This document shows positions 15,554 through 24,757 of a stretch of 41,006 nucleotides of DNA, one piece after another. This DNA comes from Celeribacter halophilus (GTDB taxonomy: Bacteria > Pseudomonadota > Alphaproteobacteria > Rhodobacterales > Rhodobacteraceae), in assembly GCF_900114135.1 (NCBI RefSeq), contig NZ_FORY01000020.1:1-41006 (forward strand). Reading direction: 5' to 3'. How positions within the stretch are numbered: position 1 is the first letter of the stretch; every line of letters begins with the position of its first letter. A model generated the notes under the pieces. That model ran no database searches. It was not told where the DNA came from and saw only the letters and a program-made list of their open reading frames with translations. The translations under genes and the position numbers were made by a program.

Positions 15554-17818
15554 ATGGCCGATACCTCTGACACTCAACAGGATGCATCTGGCGACAAGCT
15601 GCCTGAGTGGTATCGCGAAATTTTCCCCGCAGGTGCCCATGACGGTTTCTATGAAAAACTGGGGCAACATGCTCTGATCCATGTTGATCGTGGAACTGAA
15701 GTTCTCGTGGTCACTTTCGACAATCTGTCAGATGCCGGTTACCCTGATTATGATGTCAAAGCATGGGCAGAGAAATTCATTCGGGACAGCGGCCACAGTC
15801 ATCTGGGCGTTGTCGCACAGGGGCCAACCTGGTTTCGGGATGCCCGCCTGATCGAGCGGATGGAAAAACTCGCTGCAGACGGATTTTTTGCCCGCTTTGA
15901 TCGGGTTGTCATGGCAGGGACGTCCATGGGCGGGTTCGGGGCGCTTGCTTTTGCAGATCTCGCGCCGGGTTGTGATGTTATTGCATTCAGCCCGCAGACA
16001 ACACTGTCTGAAGAGCTTGTGCCTTGGGAAAAACGTTTTGGCCCCGGACGCGCTCAGGACTGGACATTACCGCGGTCGGACGCGGCCAAAACGGTTGGAA
16101 ATGTCAGAAAACTCTGGGTCATTCTGGATCCTTTCTTCACGCCGGATATGAAACAGATCCAGCGCTTGCCCGAAGATAAAATATCGGTTTTGAAATCCTT
16201 CGGGCAGGGACATAAAACGGCACTGGTTCTGCGCCGGATGGACCTTTTGAAAGACACGATGACAAAAGCCATCGACGGCACATTGAGCGAAAAATGGTTT
16301 TATAGCGTCACACGCAAACGCAAAGACCTCTACCTCTACCGCAAGACGATGGAAGACCACCTTCAGGCACGCGGGAAACAGCATCGCATTCCCGCTTTTG
16401 TTGCTGCGTTTCGGACACGCGCCCGTGCCCGACAGGCTCAGGAGGCTGGCAAGGAAGGCTCTTCCTCCGCAGCATCTTCCTCTGATGCCGACACCCCTCG
16501 AAGGGCCGTTGCGGCGATGAGTAGGCAAAACAAAACCGATGCGCAGATCACTGTAGAAACAGAGCTACAGTGCCCGTCACGCAAGCCCCGAACGCTTGGA
16601 AATGTGTGGAACCTCTCCGATGACGGGGTCACCCTGCGCTATTTGTCCGATCAATATCGCCATCAGGTGATGGGATTTGAAGAACGCAACGGTGTCACGC
16701 TGGCCCAAAGCCCCGAGGTGGCGTTGGGTATGGTTTCAATCGGCGGGACAACGGCCATTCCCCGCCCGTTGCCGGAGCGGTTTGAATACCACATACGGGA
16801 CGAGTTTCTGTCTCAGGACACGGCTCCACAAGGTGCAGAAGCACAAGGAGTCGCGGTTCTGTCTTATGAGCGTGCCCATTGCCGTGCGCTACGTACCGTT
16901 TTTGCCCTGTCCCACCCCAAACCGGGGATCACCGCCGCAGAGGCCCATCCGGGCTCTCCCTATCTGCAAGATGTTCTGGACCGGATTCAGGATGCGAAAA
17001 ACAGCGCTCAAGACCATGATCGCATCTTGTATATTGACCGCATTTCCATGGATCTGCTCGCGGGGGATATCGTAACCGACGAGCTGTCAGCAGCAAGCCA
17101 CTATATCGACACGATCCGCACCCTGCGCGAACATGTGGCGCGCGCCGCAGACCAGATCAGCTATCCTCATGTGATCGTCACGCAAAAGCCGGGCACACGG
17201 ACAAACGGGGAATCCGAGGTCGCCCTTGCTGAAGGTCGACTCGATATTCATGAACCGGGTCTTGGCATCTTGGTGGCCAGCCCGAGTTACATGCTGGAAT
17301 TCATGCCCGATACAGTCGCAACGATTGCGCCAAAAGACCGGATGTGGCTGGATGAGCTTGAAGCCCTCGCCGTTAGGGCCGCGCAAAATGGCGAACGCTG
17401 GTTCTGTCCCTCCATGCGTCAGGTGTTCCGGCGCGGCACGGATCTGGTGGTCGAGTTTGCCACCATGACTCCCTTGGAATTAGACCCTATAGCCGCCCGA
17501 AACGCTCATGGGTTCGCATTGGATGGTTGTGTGAATGATGCGCAGATCACCGGTCTGCATTTCGAGCCGGCCTTTCAGGGAGGGCAGCGGCTTGTTCTGT
17601 CACTTGATCGTTTCGCAGAAGGCCCCTGCCTTTCTGTAAACTATGCCTGGGGCATGATGCGGGAGGCCCCCGACGGGGAACGCCCGGCCAACCATGGCGC
17701 ATTGCGTGAAACCTGGTCCAGACCAAGCCTTCTACAACCCGAGCGCAAGCTCTACCGTTATGCGCTGTCGGGCCGACTTCCGGTCATGCCGTCCGAACTG
17801 GCAGGAGGCGTGCAATGA
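15554..17818 (+). CDS. Two-domain hydrolase: alpha/beta-hydrolase plus SGNH-like C-terminal domain
   Basis: A 754-residue protein. ATG at 15554 is preferred to the TTG at 15530 because AGGA lies about 7 bases ahead. Residues 1 to about 290 are a third paralogue of the local alpha/beta hydrolases: VLVVTFDNLSD, VVMAGTSMGGFG (Ser124), AFSPQTTLSE, ILDPFF and FGQGHKT (His220). A Ser/Ala/Asp linker (about 290-330) leads to a C-terminal domain. There ILYIDRISMDLLAGDI, SYPHVIVTQKPGT, MLEFMPDTVATIAPKDRMWLDE, GFALDGCVNDAQITG and LSVNYAWGMM recall the order of blocks in sialate-O-acetylesterase-type SGNH proteins. The usual GQS and GESD catalytic residues are not apparent, so it may be inactive or a binding domain. 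The stop overlaps the sulfatase start (ATGA). Confidence 0.75.
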   Translation: MADTSDTQQDASGDKLPEWYREIFPAGAHDGFYEKLGQHALIHVDRGTEVLVVTFDNLSDAGYPDYDVKAWAEKFIRDSGHSHLGVVAQGPTWFRDARLIERMEKLAADGFFARFDRVVMAGTSMGGFGALAFADLAPGCDVIAFSPQTTLSEELVPWEKRFGPGRAQDWTLPRSDAAKTVGNVRKLWVILDPFFTPDMKQIQRLPEDKISVLKSFGQGHKTALVLRRMDLLKDTMTKAIDGTLSEKWFYSVTRKRKDLYLYRKTMEDHLQARGKQHRIPAFVAAFRTRARARQAQEAGKEGSSSAASSSDADTPRRAVAAMSRQNKTDAQITVETELQCPSRKPRTLGNVWNLSDDGVTLRYLSDQYRHQVMGFEERNGVTLAQSPEVALGMVSIGGTTAIPRPLPERFEYHIRDEFLSQDTAPQGAEAQGVAVLSYERAHCRALRTVFALSHPKPGITAAEAHPGSPYLQDVLDRIQDAKNSAQDHDRILYIDRISMDLLAGDIVTDELSAASHYIDTIRTLREHVARAADQISYPHVIVTQKPGTRTNGESEVALAEGRLDIHEPGLGILVASPSYMLEFMPDTVATIAPKDRMWLDELEALAVRAAQNGERWFCPSMRQVFRRGTDLVVEFATMTPLELDPIAARNAHGFALDGCVNDAQITGLHFEPAFQGGQRLVLSLDRFAEGPCLSVNYAWGMMREAPDGERPANHGALRETWSRPSLLQPERKLYRYALSGRLPVMPSELAGGVQ

Positions 17819-19953
17819 CAACTCCCGAGCGGCCTAATATCCTGCTGATCAGCATGGATGATGCCTTTGCCTTCTGGCGCTTTCGCAATGCTTTCGGCGT
17901 AGAGCTTCAAACCCCCAATCTGGACCGCATCTGTGCGCGGGCCACGGCATTTCATGCCGCCTATTGCCAGACACCGGTCTGCGGTCCTTCGCGTTCCAGT
18001 TTCATGTCGGGGCTGGCTCCACATCAAACGGGTATTTTCGACAATTACAGCGAGATTTTCGAACTGCTCCGGCCTGAGCAAATGTGGTCCTATCGCCTGA
18101 AGGAAGCCGGTTATTTCTGTTCAAGCGGAGGCAAGATACACCACGGCTACAAACCTCGCCCGCCCGAAGTGCATAACGCCCTGTATTCCCATGAGGCACA
18201 GGAATGTCACTTCGGTCCGTCCCGCACGGCGCCGCATAAGGATTTTGGTGGGGCCGGAAGGGGGCTCGGGACCACCGACGAGGCGAATGACAGTCAATAT
18301 TACGACCACACATCCGCGGATTATGCGATCGACTTTCTACGCCGCTATAACGGGGATGCGCCGTTCTATCGCGAGGCAGGGTTCCACAACCCCCATCCGC
18401 CGTTCAGAACGCCCGCCCGTTTCAAGGAAATGTATGATGAAAACGATTTCATCATGCCCGAGGAGTGGAAGCAGAAAAGGGAACCGGATGCCTTTGCCGA
18501 GGCCTCTTTTCCGCCGAATTTTCCGCTCAAGAATGAAGCTGCATGGCGCAAGACGATCCGGAACTATTTTTCCTGCTATAGCCATGTTGACTGGCATATC
18601 GGACGTGTCTGGGATGCGCTTCAGGCTTCCACGCATGCAAAGAACACGCTTGTGATCATCACGGCCGATCACGGCTATCACATGGGCGACAAGGCGCGTT
18701 TCCGGAAATACACGCTTTGGGAAGAGGCTGCCGGTGTCCCGCTGGTTATCTATGATCCGCGTCAGGACAAGGGGCAGGTGGTCAAGGACCCTGTCGCGCT
18801 GCTGGATATCGGGCAAACCGTTATGGACTACGCGCAACTGCCGCCATTGCAGGGCAGCCCCGGCCGGTCTTTGCGTCCGCAGGTTGAAGGCACGGCGCAA
18901 GAGGACCGGTCGGTGCCTACGTTCTTTTTCGGCTCGACCGGCATCCGTCATGGACAGTTTCGCTACATCTCCTATCAGGACGGAAGCGAAAAACTGTATG
19001 ATCTGGAGAGCGACCCTTGGCAATTGCGTGATGTCAGCCCCAATCACCCTGAGCTTGCCGAAATGCGGACGCGCCTGAAGCAAACGGCCCGCCAGTATGG
19101 CATGTTCATCTGTGATGATGAAACCTGTGAGCCGCCCCCAACCGAATATGTCTCGGTTCAGGAACATGGGAAACAACCGGCCTCGCCCCCGACAAACGGT
19201 CAGATTGCATTTGGGCCGCCCGATCCAGACATGCCCGACTATCCCGGATGGCGCCGGTATTTCTTGCGCCCGCGCACGGACATGAGCATTGATTTGCCCA
19301 AGGCCTGGAGGGAGCTGTATTACCCCGGAGACATCGGGGACAAGGCGGACCATCTTGAAGTACGCTGCAATGATTTGGGCTGCCACATCGACTTTATGGG
19401 CGGGCATCAACGCATTGCGCTCCGCATCTTTGGTGGGCGCGGAAATGATCGCATTGAGACGGCCCATGACCCGATTACGGCCTATCTTCAGGCCGGTGAC
19501 AATACGGTTGAGGCCGGATTTGCGGATGCCACAATCATCGGCGGGTCCGGATATGATCGCATAGAGTGCCAACGTGCGGAAAACCGTGTGCATGGCGGCA
19601 CGGGGGACGCGCATATCATATGTGGCACCGGCCATGATATCATCACGACAGGCGACGGCAGGAATGTCGTTCGAGGCAATGCCGGCACGTCAGATGTGAC
19701 CATCGATGGCGGCACAAACGTGATCGAGGTCGGCCCCGGAGACATGGTTCTGCACTTCCAAAGGACCGGACTGCCGCAGGTCGTAAAGGGCTATAAAGGC
19801 GGAGAGTTGGACATTTCGGACTGGAGTACCCTTGGCCCGTATAACCTGTCATCCGATGGCCGCGATACGATCCTGACCTGCGGGACCGAACGGGTTCGCT
19901 TTGTTGCAACCGATGTGGCAGTCTTGCGTCAGGCACTTGTCGATATTGAATGA
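17815..19953 (+). CDS. Type I sulfatase with degenerate RTX-like C-terminal tail
   Basis: A 712-residue arylsulfatase-superfamily enzyme that hydrolyses sulfate esters. The N-terminus has RPNILLISMDD (metal-binding Asp15/Asp16), the FGly signature PVCGPSRSSFMSG (Cys56, C-x-P-S-R), GGKIHHGY, and ITADHGYHMGDK (second metal pair, near residue 285). The order and spacing fit iduronate-2-sulfatase-like enzymes, with LYDLESDPWQLRDV closing the catalytic part (about residue 400). From about 500 the chain continues as Gly/Asp-rich repeats (GGRGNDRIETAHD, IIGGSGYDRIE, VHGGTGDAHIICGTGHDII), like weak haemolysin-type calcium-binding repeats. There is no signal peptide; the RTX-like tail suggests type I secretion instead. 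It should need the FGE encoded at 13511-14488. Confidence 0.92.
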   Translation: MTTPERPNILLISMDDAFAFWRFRNAFGVELQTPNLDRICARATAFHAAYCQTPVCGPSRSSFMSGLAPHQTGIFDNYSEIFELLRPEQMWSYRLKEAGYFCSSGGKIHHGYKPRPPEVHNALYSHEAQECHFGPSRTAPHKDFGGAGRGLGTTDEANDSQYYDHTSADYAIDFLRRYNGDAPFYREAGFHNPHPPFRTPARFKEMYDENDFIMPEEWKQKREPDAFAEASFPPNFPLKNEAAWRKTIRNYFSCYSHVDWHIGRVWDALQASTHAKNTLVIITADHGYHMGDKARFRKYTLWEEAAGVPLVIYDPRQDKGQVVKDPVALLDIGQTVMDYAQLPPLQGSPGRSLRPQVEGTAQEDRSVPTFFFGSTGIRHGQFRYISYQDGSEKLYDLESDPWQLRDVSPNHPELAEMRTRLKQTARQYGMFICDDETCEPPPTEYVSVQEHGKQPASPPTNGQIAFGPPDPDMPDYPGWRRYFLRPRTDMSIDLPKAWRELYYPGDIGDKADHLEVRCNDLGCHIDFMGGHQRIALRIFGGRGNDRIETAHDPITAYLQAGDNTVEAGFADATIIGGSGYDRIECQRAENRVHGGTGDAHIICGTGHDIITTGDGRNVVRGNAGTSDVTIDGGTNVIEVGPGDMVLHFQRTGLPQVVKGYKGGELDISDWSTLGPYNLSSDGRDTILTCGTERVRFVATDVAVLRQALVDIE

Positions 19954-19966
19954 AAGACACAGTCCC

Positions 19967-20716
19967 ATGCTCTTATCTTCCAAGCCGGATACAGACATCA
20001 CAACCTTCAAGATCTATGGCGAGCGGTGTTCAGGCACGAATTTCGTCGAGACCCTCATCAAACAGAACTTTCCCGCAATCCGTCAGGGGAAACGGTATAA
20101 CTGGGAAAAGCATAATTTCGTCAATCCGCCCTTTGCATTGGACACTGCTCTGGCGGTTGTCGTTGTTCGGGATGTTTTCGAATGGCTGAAAAGCCTGCAC
20201 CGTAGCCCGCATCAGGTTGACTATTGGTATCGAGATGTCGATTTCTCGGGTTTCCTGCGCCATGAGTGGTCCGGAGTTTTCAACGGATATCTGATCCCGA
20301 ACCAGCGTCAATTGCCCGTGCGTTTCAAGGAATTGACGTATGAACGCCACCCGATGACCGGAGAGCGGATCAAGAACGTCATTGAACTGCGCAATCTGAA
20401 ACTGGCGAGCCAGTTAAAAGTGCGAAACCTGTATCGTAACTGGATCATTCTGAGATTTGACGAGGCTCGGGACGCGCCACACTCTCTGGTGAAACACATT
20501 GCCGAGCATTTCGATTTACATGCCGCGCCGGATTTTCTGCCAGTGAAAAAGGATGTGTCACACTTTGCTCTCCCCGGAGATGTCGAGGGCAAAGGGCGCC
20601 AACGTGAATATGCTTCCTTTACCCCGGAGGACCGCGCATTCGTGATGGAAAACCTGAATATGGAAAACGAAGCCCTCCTTGGCTTTCCATATGCCATTAC
20701 AGGCGTGGGTGCGTGA
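19967..20716 (+). CDS. Sulfotransferase-like P-loop protein
   Basis: A 249-residue protein. The frame is open to 19901, but the ATG at 19967 comes 13 bases after the sulfatase stop and leads directly into the conserved part. YGERCSGTNFVETLI resembles the 5'-phosphosulfate-binding loop of PAPS-dependent sulfotransferases (basic residue, then SGT). VVVVRDVFEWLKSLHRSPH resembles their 3'-phosphate motif (R-D-P-x-x-x-x-S type). WIILRFDEARDAP and AEHFDL also fit the late helices of that fold. Other P-loop kinases share parts of this, so function is probable rather than certain. It closes the plus-strand operon. Sulfated acceptor, carbohydrate or other, is unknown; PAPS could come from cysD/cysNC about 5 kb downstream. 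Confidence 0.65.
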   Translation: MLLSSKPDTDITTFKIYGERCSGTNFVETLIKQNFPAIRQGKRYNWEKHNFVNPPFALDTALAVVVVRDVFEWLKSLHRSPHQVDYWYRDVDFSGFLRHEWSGVFNGYLIPNQRQLPVRFKELTYERHPMTGERIKNVIELRNLKLASQLKVRNLYRNWIILRFDEARDAPHSLVKHIAEHFDLHAAPDFLPVKKDVSHFALPGDVEGKGRQREYASFTPEDRAFVMENLNMENEALLGFPYAITGVGA

Positions 20717-20797
20717 TTTACTTGTTGACCGTGGGATTACGGTGGATAGCGCGATGGTTTAAGCACGCGGATTTCCTGCTGAAACCTGCAGTTTACA

Positions 20798-23023
20798 TTA
20801 ATGCGCCGTCTTACCGCGTTCCACGGTGAAAAAGAACTCCTCGTCTACATCCTTCTCTAGCACTTCGTCGGGCACGCATTCGGGGCCGGAGAGGAAGACG
20901 TTGGCGCCGAAATGGCGATGCATCCGGCTGAGTTTCTCCATCCGCGCGCTGGTGAGTTCTGCGTAGAAATTGCTGTAGTTCTCGGTGGCCCGCAGTTCCG
21001 TGATCTTGTTTTTATGGGCGATGACACAGGCGTCATGCATGGCGCGGATGTCCGGATCGGCCATGAGGCGGTCGAATTCTTTCTGGAGTTTGGGGATCAT
21101 GCGCTGGATCGAGCGTTCTTCCTCAAAGTTGTTGTTCATGCGGAACCAGTAGGCGAGCCCTTGGTCCCGATCCACATGGTTCACGCGGCCCCGGTCGCGC
21201 TTGACCAGAAAGCTTTCGGCAGAGCGCACGGCGTAGTGGTTGAGCTGGACGACATCATAGCCATAGGTCGAGGCGTTGGAGCGCCATGCGTTGCGGTATT
21301 CGCCCTCAGGCATCGGTTTGGCCGACCCGTTGTACCAGCGGATCTTATCCCAGACCTGCGGCTTGAGGCCCTTGGGACGATGCACCCCGAGCTTTTTGAA
21401 CAGGCCGACGTTTTTGAAGAGGGTTTTGAAACCCCAGGCCTGATGCGGTTTGTTGGCAAATTCAGGGGCCGCGCGGAAGAATTGTTCGACGAGAAAGCGA
21501 TCTTCGTAGTCATGCACGTCACTATTGCCGAACAGCCGCCATGTGCAGGAGATCAGGTTCGCATCCGGCACTGTGTCAAACAGCGCGGTCATGGTCCCGT
21601 CCCCGACCTTGATGTTGATGAACTCGTCCACATCCATGGAAATGGCCCAGTCGCTTTCCATGATGACGGGTTCTTTTTCGGCCTGTTGTAGCGCGTGGTG
21701 CTGGGGCTTGAGCCCCGTGCCGTGGAACTTGTTGTCGCGGTGCTGGACGTAGCCTTTCTCCTGCAACAGATCGAGCAGTTCATCCGTGCCATCTGTGCAG
21801 TCGTTGGTATAGACCAGAAAACCTTCGATCCCGATGACGCGGTGATAGGCCAGCCATTCAAGGATAAATGGCCCCTCGTTTTTCATACATGTGACGATGG
21901 CGACGGAATTGTCGCCTTTGGGCGGTTTGGTGATGTCCTCTTGGGGCATGGAGACGGGTTGGTGCTTCCATTCGCGCTTCGCTATTTTCAGCAGCGGCGC
22001 ATGTTCGATCAAGGAGGCTTTGGGCACAATCTTTGACACGGATGGCGCGCGGTGGCGCAGGGCCATAAAGCGGTAGAACGGATAGGAGACGCTAGGCTCC
22101 ACCCCACCGATGCGTACCAGCCGGAACACGGCCTGATCCGGTAGAACAGACATGGCCGCACACCAGCGCCCGCGGCGTTTCTTGGCGTCGAACTGGACGC
22201 AAATGTGGTCGGCAAATTGCACGGGGTCATCCTCGCGCACCCGCCACGGGTAGCATTGTTGACCGACGAGTTGCACGACGCCGCCTTTGGCGTCTTGGGC
22301 CAGATTGAACATGGTGCCGCGCGGATCGGCGGGGACCAGATCGTAAATCTCGATATTGGCCACGGCGCGGGCCTTTGCCAAAAACAGATGCCGTAGCATC
22401 TCGTAGATCAGAACATCACCCAACGGGGCGGTCCAAGGGTCCGCTTGTGGCACCTTCATCCGGTCCTTACCTGGCGCGCCAGGCGTGACATAGGGGTGAT
22501 GTTCCGGCGCCGTGTCGGGTAGCCCCAAGGGCACGTCGCAATCGACGAGCACTACGGTCATATCCTTCAGTTTTTTCAGCCCTTTGTTCAAGGCTTTGAT
22601 AAAAGCTTCATCCGTGTCGGGCTTCGCGCGATCAAGGACTACCGCTCCCGTCATGCCTTGATGTTTGGCGTGATAGGCAAGCCACTGGAGAATCGTCTCG
22701 GCAGTTTCGCCATTGCGTGTGGCCAGCGCCACGTTGCGACCGGACATCATGTCAAGTTGTGGCTGCTCAAGCGGGATTTCGACCAGCTTGCTGTCGACAA
22801 AGGTTTGTATCTTGTCCGCAGGACGCGGGCCTGTGAGCCACGGGGCATCTCCGACGCTGCGGATTTCCGCGCCAGCCAGAAGGTTCTCCGCCATGATAGG
22901 GCTTAACTGTGAATCTTTGGTGAAGAACAGATGCGCTTGCCCGTCACCCGTGTTGAGGGCAGCCAGAACAGTCGACGTGCCGAGAGTGACGGCTTTGATA
23001 TGATGCCGTTGTAGCTGTGCCAT
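20798..23023 (-). CDS. Glycosyltransferase, family 2-type, with a second decayed GT-like N-terminal half
   Basis: A 741-residue cytosolic protein. The C-terminal half opens with VAIVTCMKNEGPFILEWLAYHR and VIGIEGFLVYTNDCTDGTDELLD, followed by MDVDEF (metal/nucleotide-sugar DxD), typical of the Glyco_tranf_2_4 group. ALRHRAP and the final YGYDVVQLNHYAVRS also fit. The N-terminal half has NVALATRNGETAETILQWL, a weaker echo of the same opening block, suggesting an internal duplication that has diverged. There is no membrane segment. It is transcribed convergently with the sulfotransferase operon and divergently from the next glycosyltransferase. Donor and acceptor cannot be told from the sequence. 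Confidence 0.85.
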   Translation of the reverse strand: MAQLQRHHIKAVTLGTSTVLAALNTGDGQAHLFFTKDSQLSPIMAENLLAGAEIRSVGDAPWLTGPRPADKIQTFVDSKLVEIPLEQPQLDMMSGRNVALATRNGETAETILQWLAYHAKHQGMTGAVVLDRAKPDTDEAFIKALNKGLKKLKDMTVVLVDCDVPLGLPDTAPEHHPYVTPGAPGKDRMKVPQADPWTAPLGDVLIYEMLRHLFLAKARAVANIEIYDLVPADPRGTMFNLAQDAKGGVVQLVGQQCYPWRVREDDPVQFADHICVQFDAKKRRGRWCAAMSVLPDQAVFRLVRIGGVEPSVSYPFYRFMALRHRAPSVSKIVPKASLIEHAPLLKIAKREWKHQPVSMPQEDITKPPKGDNSVAIVTCMKNEGPFILEWLAYHRVIGIEGFLVYTNDCTDGTDELLDLLQEKGYVQHRDNKFHGTGLKPQHHALQQAEKEPVIMESDWAISMDVDEFINIKVGDGTMTALFDTVPDANLISCTWRLFGNSDVHDYEDRFLVEQFFRAAPEFANKPHQAWGFKTLFKNVGLFKKLGVHRPKGLKPQVWDKIRWYNGSAKPMPEGEYRNAWRSNASTYGYDVVQLNHYAVRSAESFLVKRDRGRVNHVDRDQGLAYWFRMNNNFEEERSIQRMIPKLQKEFDRLMADPDIRAMHDACVIAHKNKITELRATENYSNFYAELTSARMEKLSRMHRHFGANVFLSGPECVPDEVLEKDVDEEFFFTVERGKTAH

Positions 23024-23191
23024 ACCAGGCCTATCCTCATCTCACGCCAAGCGGTCTTGTCGCTTGATTTCTTTCATAAACGGGTCTCACATGGGCCGGT
23101 ATGTGTCAAGTTTTCGGCAGTGGCCTCTCAGGCAGATTATGATAGGCTCAGGGGCGTAGTGTCAGGTCAAAAAGAGCAGGTATTCGGCAAA

Positions 23192-24196
23192 ATGGACAGG
23201 TTACCCGAGATTGCGTCCTTGTGGATTGGTGGCAAGTTGAGCTGGCTCGAACAGCTTTGCTTGAAGAGTTTTGCCGATCAGGGGCATCACATCACGCTCT
23301 ATTCCTATGAGCCGATCCCGAATGTGCCGCCGGGGGTTCACATCGCCAATGCCGCTGATATCTACCCTGCCGAGCCGATGCTGCGTCACGCGCGCACGGG
23401 CAGCCCCGCGATTCATGCGGATATGTGGCGGCTCAATCTGCTCAAGAAGACCGACAAGATCTGGGTCGATGCGGATATGTATTGCTACCGGTCCTTTGAT
23501 TACAGCTCTCCCTATGTCTTTGGTTGGGAAAAGCCGGGGCTGGTATGTAACGCGGTTCTGGGTCTACCATCGGACAGCAAGACGCTTCATGGGTTGCTGG
23601 AGTTTTTCGAGGACGAATATGCCATCGCACCGTGGCTCAAACCCGAGCAGATTGCCGAGCTGGAGGCCGAGCGCGATGCTGGCACGCCGGTCCATATGAC
23701 GGAGCAGACCTGGGGGTTCACAGGACCGTCCTCTGTCACGCATTTTCTCATCGAGACCGGAGAGATCGAACATGCCCAACCTGAAGCGGCCTTCTATCCG
23801 GTAAATTTCAAAGAGCGGAACCATCTCATTTTGAGCCGATTCAAGCCCGAAGAGCGGTTCACCGAAGACACTCGCGGGGTGCATTTCTGGGCACGCCGGA
23901 TGAAGCCGCGTCTGGAGGAAAAAGAAAACAACACGCCGCGCCGCGGGTCTTTTATGGACGGGTTGATCAAAAAACACGCCATTGATCCCGCCGCAGCTCC
24001 TATTCCGGCCAAGAAGCCCAACGCCAATGCCAAAGCCCCCGTCACGGATCCAGCCTTTCAGGCCAAAATCGGCTTGGAAGCTCTTAAGGGCGAGGTGTCG
24101 ATGGACAAGATTTGTCGGGACTTTCTTGTGGACAAGAAATTCGTCAAAGAATGCCGCGCGACCATCGAAGAGAAGGCTGTGACCCTGTTTGAGTAA
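23192..24196 (+). CDS. Glycosyltransferase with C-terminal transposase-OrfA-like HTH
   Basis: A 334-residue protein if started at the ATG at 23192; the frame is open to a TTG at 23057, but family resemblance begins with LPEIASLWIGGKLSWLEQ. The Gly_transf_sug-type features are ADMWRLNLLKKTDKIWVDAD, holding the DxD motif, and WGFTGPSSVTHFL. After a Pro/Ala/Lys/Asn linker (about residues 263-280) the last 50 residues read DPAFQAKIGLEALKGE, SMDKICRDFLVDKKFV and TIEEKAVTLFE. This is the pattern of IS3-type OrfA helix-turn-helix domains (F.AKVALEALKGE...E.A..LF). The tail is in frame and not followed by a transposase, so it looks like a captured domain. Its role in an enzyme is unclear. Confidence 0.82.
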   Translation: MDRLPEIASLWIGGKLSWLEQLCLKSFADQGHHITLYSYEPIPNVPPGVHIANAADIYPAEPMLRHARTGSPAIHADMWRLNLLKKTDKIWVDADMYCYRSFDYSSPYVFGWEKPGLVCNAVLGLPSDSKTLHGLLEFFEDEYAIAPWLKPEQIAELEAERDAGTPVHMTEQTWGFTGPSSVTHFLIETGEIEHAQPEAAFYPVNFKERNHLILSRFKPEERFTEDTRGVHFWARRMKPRLEEKENNTPRRGSFMDGLIKKHAIDPAAAPIPAKKPNANAKAPVTDPAFQAKIGLEALKGEVSMDKICRDFLVDKKFVKECRATIEEKAVTLFE

Positions 24197-24327
24197 TCAA
24201 GACTACAAATCGGGTCATGGCAACGTGGCAGTCTTTGGAAAATCATAAAAAAAGGGCCGAACCTTGCTCAAAGAGCTTCCGTATGGGACTGTAATTGGCA
24301 CTTCAGAAGCCCGTTGAGGATATAATC

Positions 24328-24363
24328 GCGGCGGGCGATCATGGGACAGATCGAGCCCGCCGC
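24328..24363. terminator. GC-rich hairpin after the glycosyltransferase gene
   Basis: GCGGCGGGC (24328-24336) pairs with GCCCGCCGC (24355-24363), about 130 bases past the stop. No T run follows, so it could be a rho-independent terminator of weak type or part of a small RNA. Confidence 0.4.
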
Positions 24364-24433
24364 TTACGACAAACCAAGCGCGATGGGGGGGGATGGTCCC
24401 GCGGCCTGTCGTATTCCTATTTGGTTTTTGGAC

Positions 24434-24757
24434 TTATGGACCGGAGGGCGGGGGTGTGTCATCGTCGCTGATGCCGACTGTACTCGTCGTCGTGTAGAAA
24501 TCAGGTGGGTCCAGTTCTGATGCGATTAGGGCAGCTATGATATCTGCCGTGGTGAACGCTGGTTGTTTAACCGTATCATCAAAGCCCGATAAAATTTCAA
24601 TCCTTTTTGCATCCTGATTTTGACGACGGTTCACTTCTTCAATGGTGATTGCACAAAATGGTCCGGTGTCACTGTCTTCGGTCAAGGGCGCCGCATTGGT
24701 CGCAAAGCTGCAGACGAGGGCCAATGTGGCGGAGAGGGGGAGTGTTTGCGCGGTCAT
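24434..24757 (-). CDS. Small secreted protein, unknown
   Basis: A 107-residue protein counting from the ATG at 24757, which has GAGAGA just upstream. The frame runs open to 24856 but the signal peptide (MTAQTLPLSATLALVCSFATNAAP) begins here. The mature part has ITIEEVNRRQNQDAKRIEI, a DPPDFYTTTST stretch and an acidic, Pro-rich C-terminal tail (DDDTPPPSGP). I recognise no family. It is isolated between the glycosyltransferase and cysNC genes. Confidence 0.6.
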   Translation of the reverse strand: MTAQTLPLSATLALVCSFATNAAPLTEDSDTGPFCAITIEEVNRRQNQDAKRIEILSGFDDTVKQPAFTTADIIAALIASELDPPDFYTTTSTVGISDDDTPPPSGP

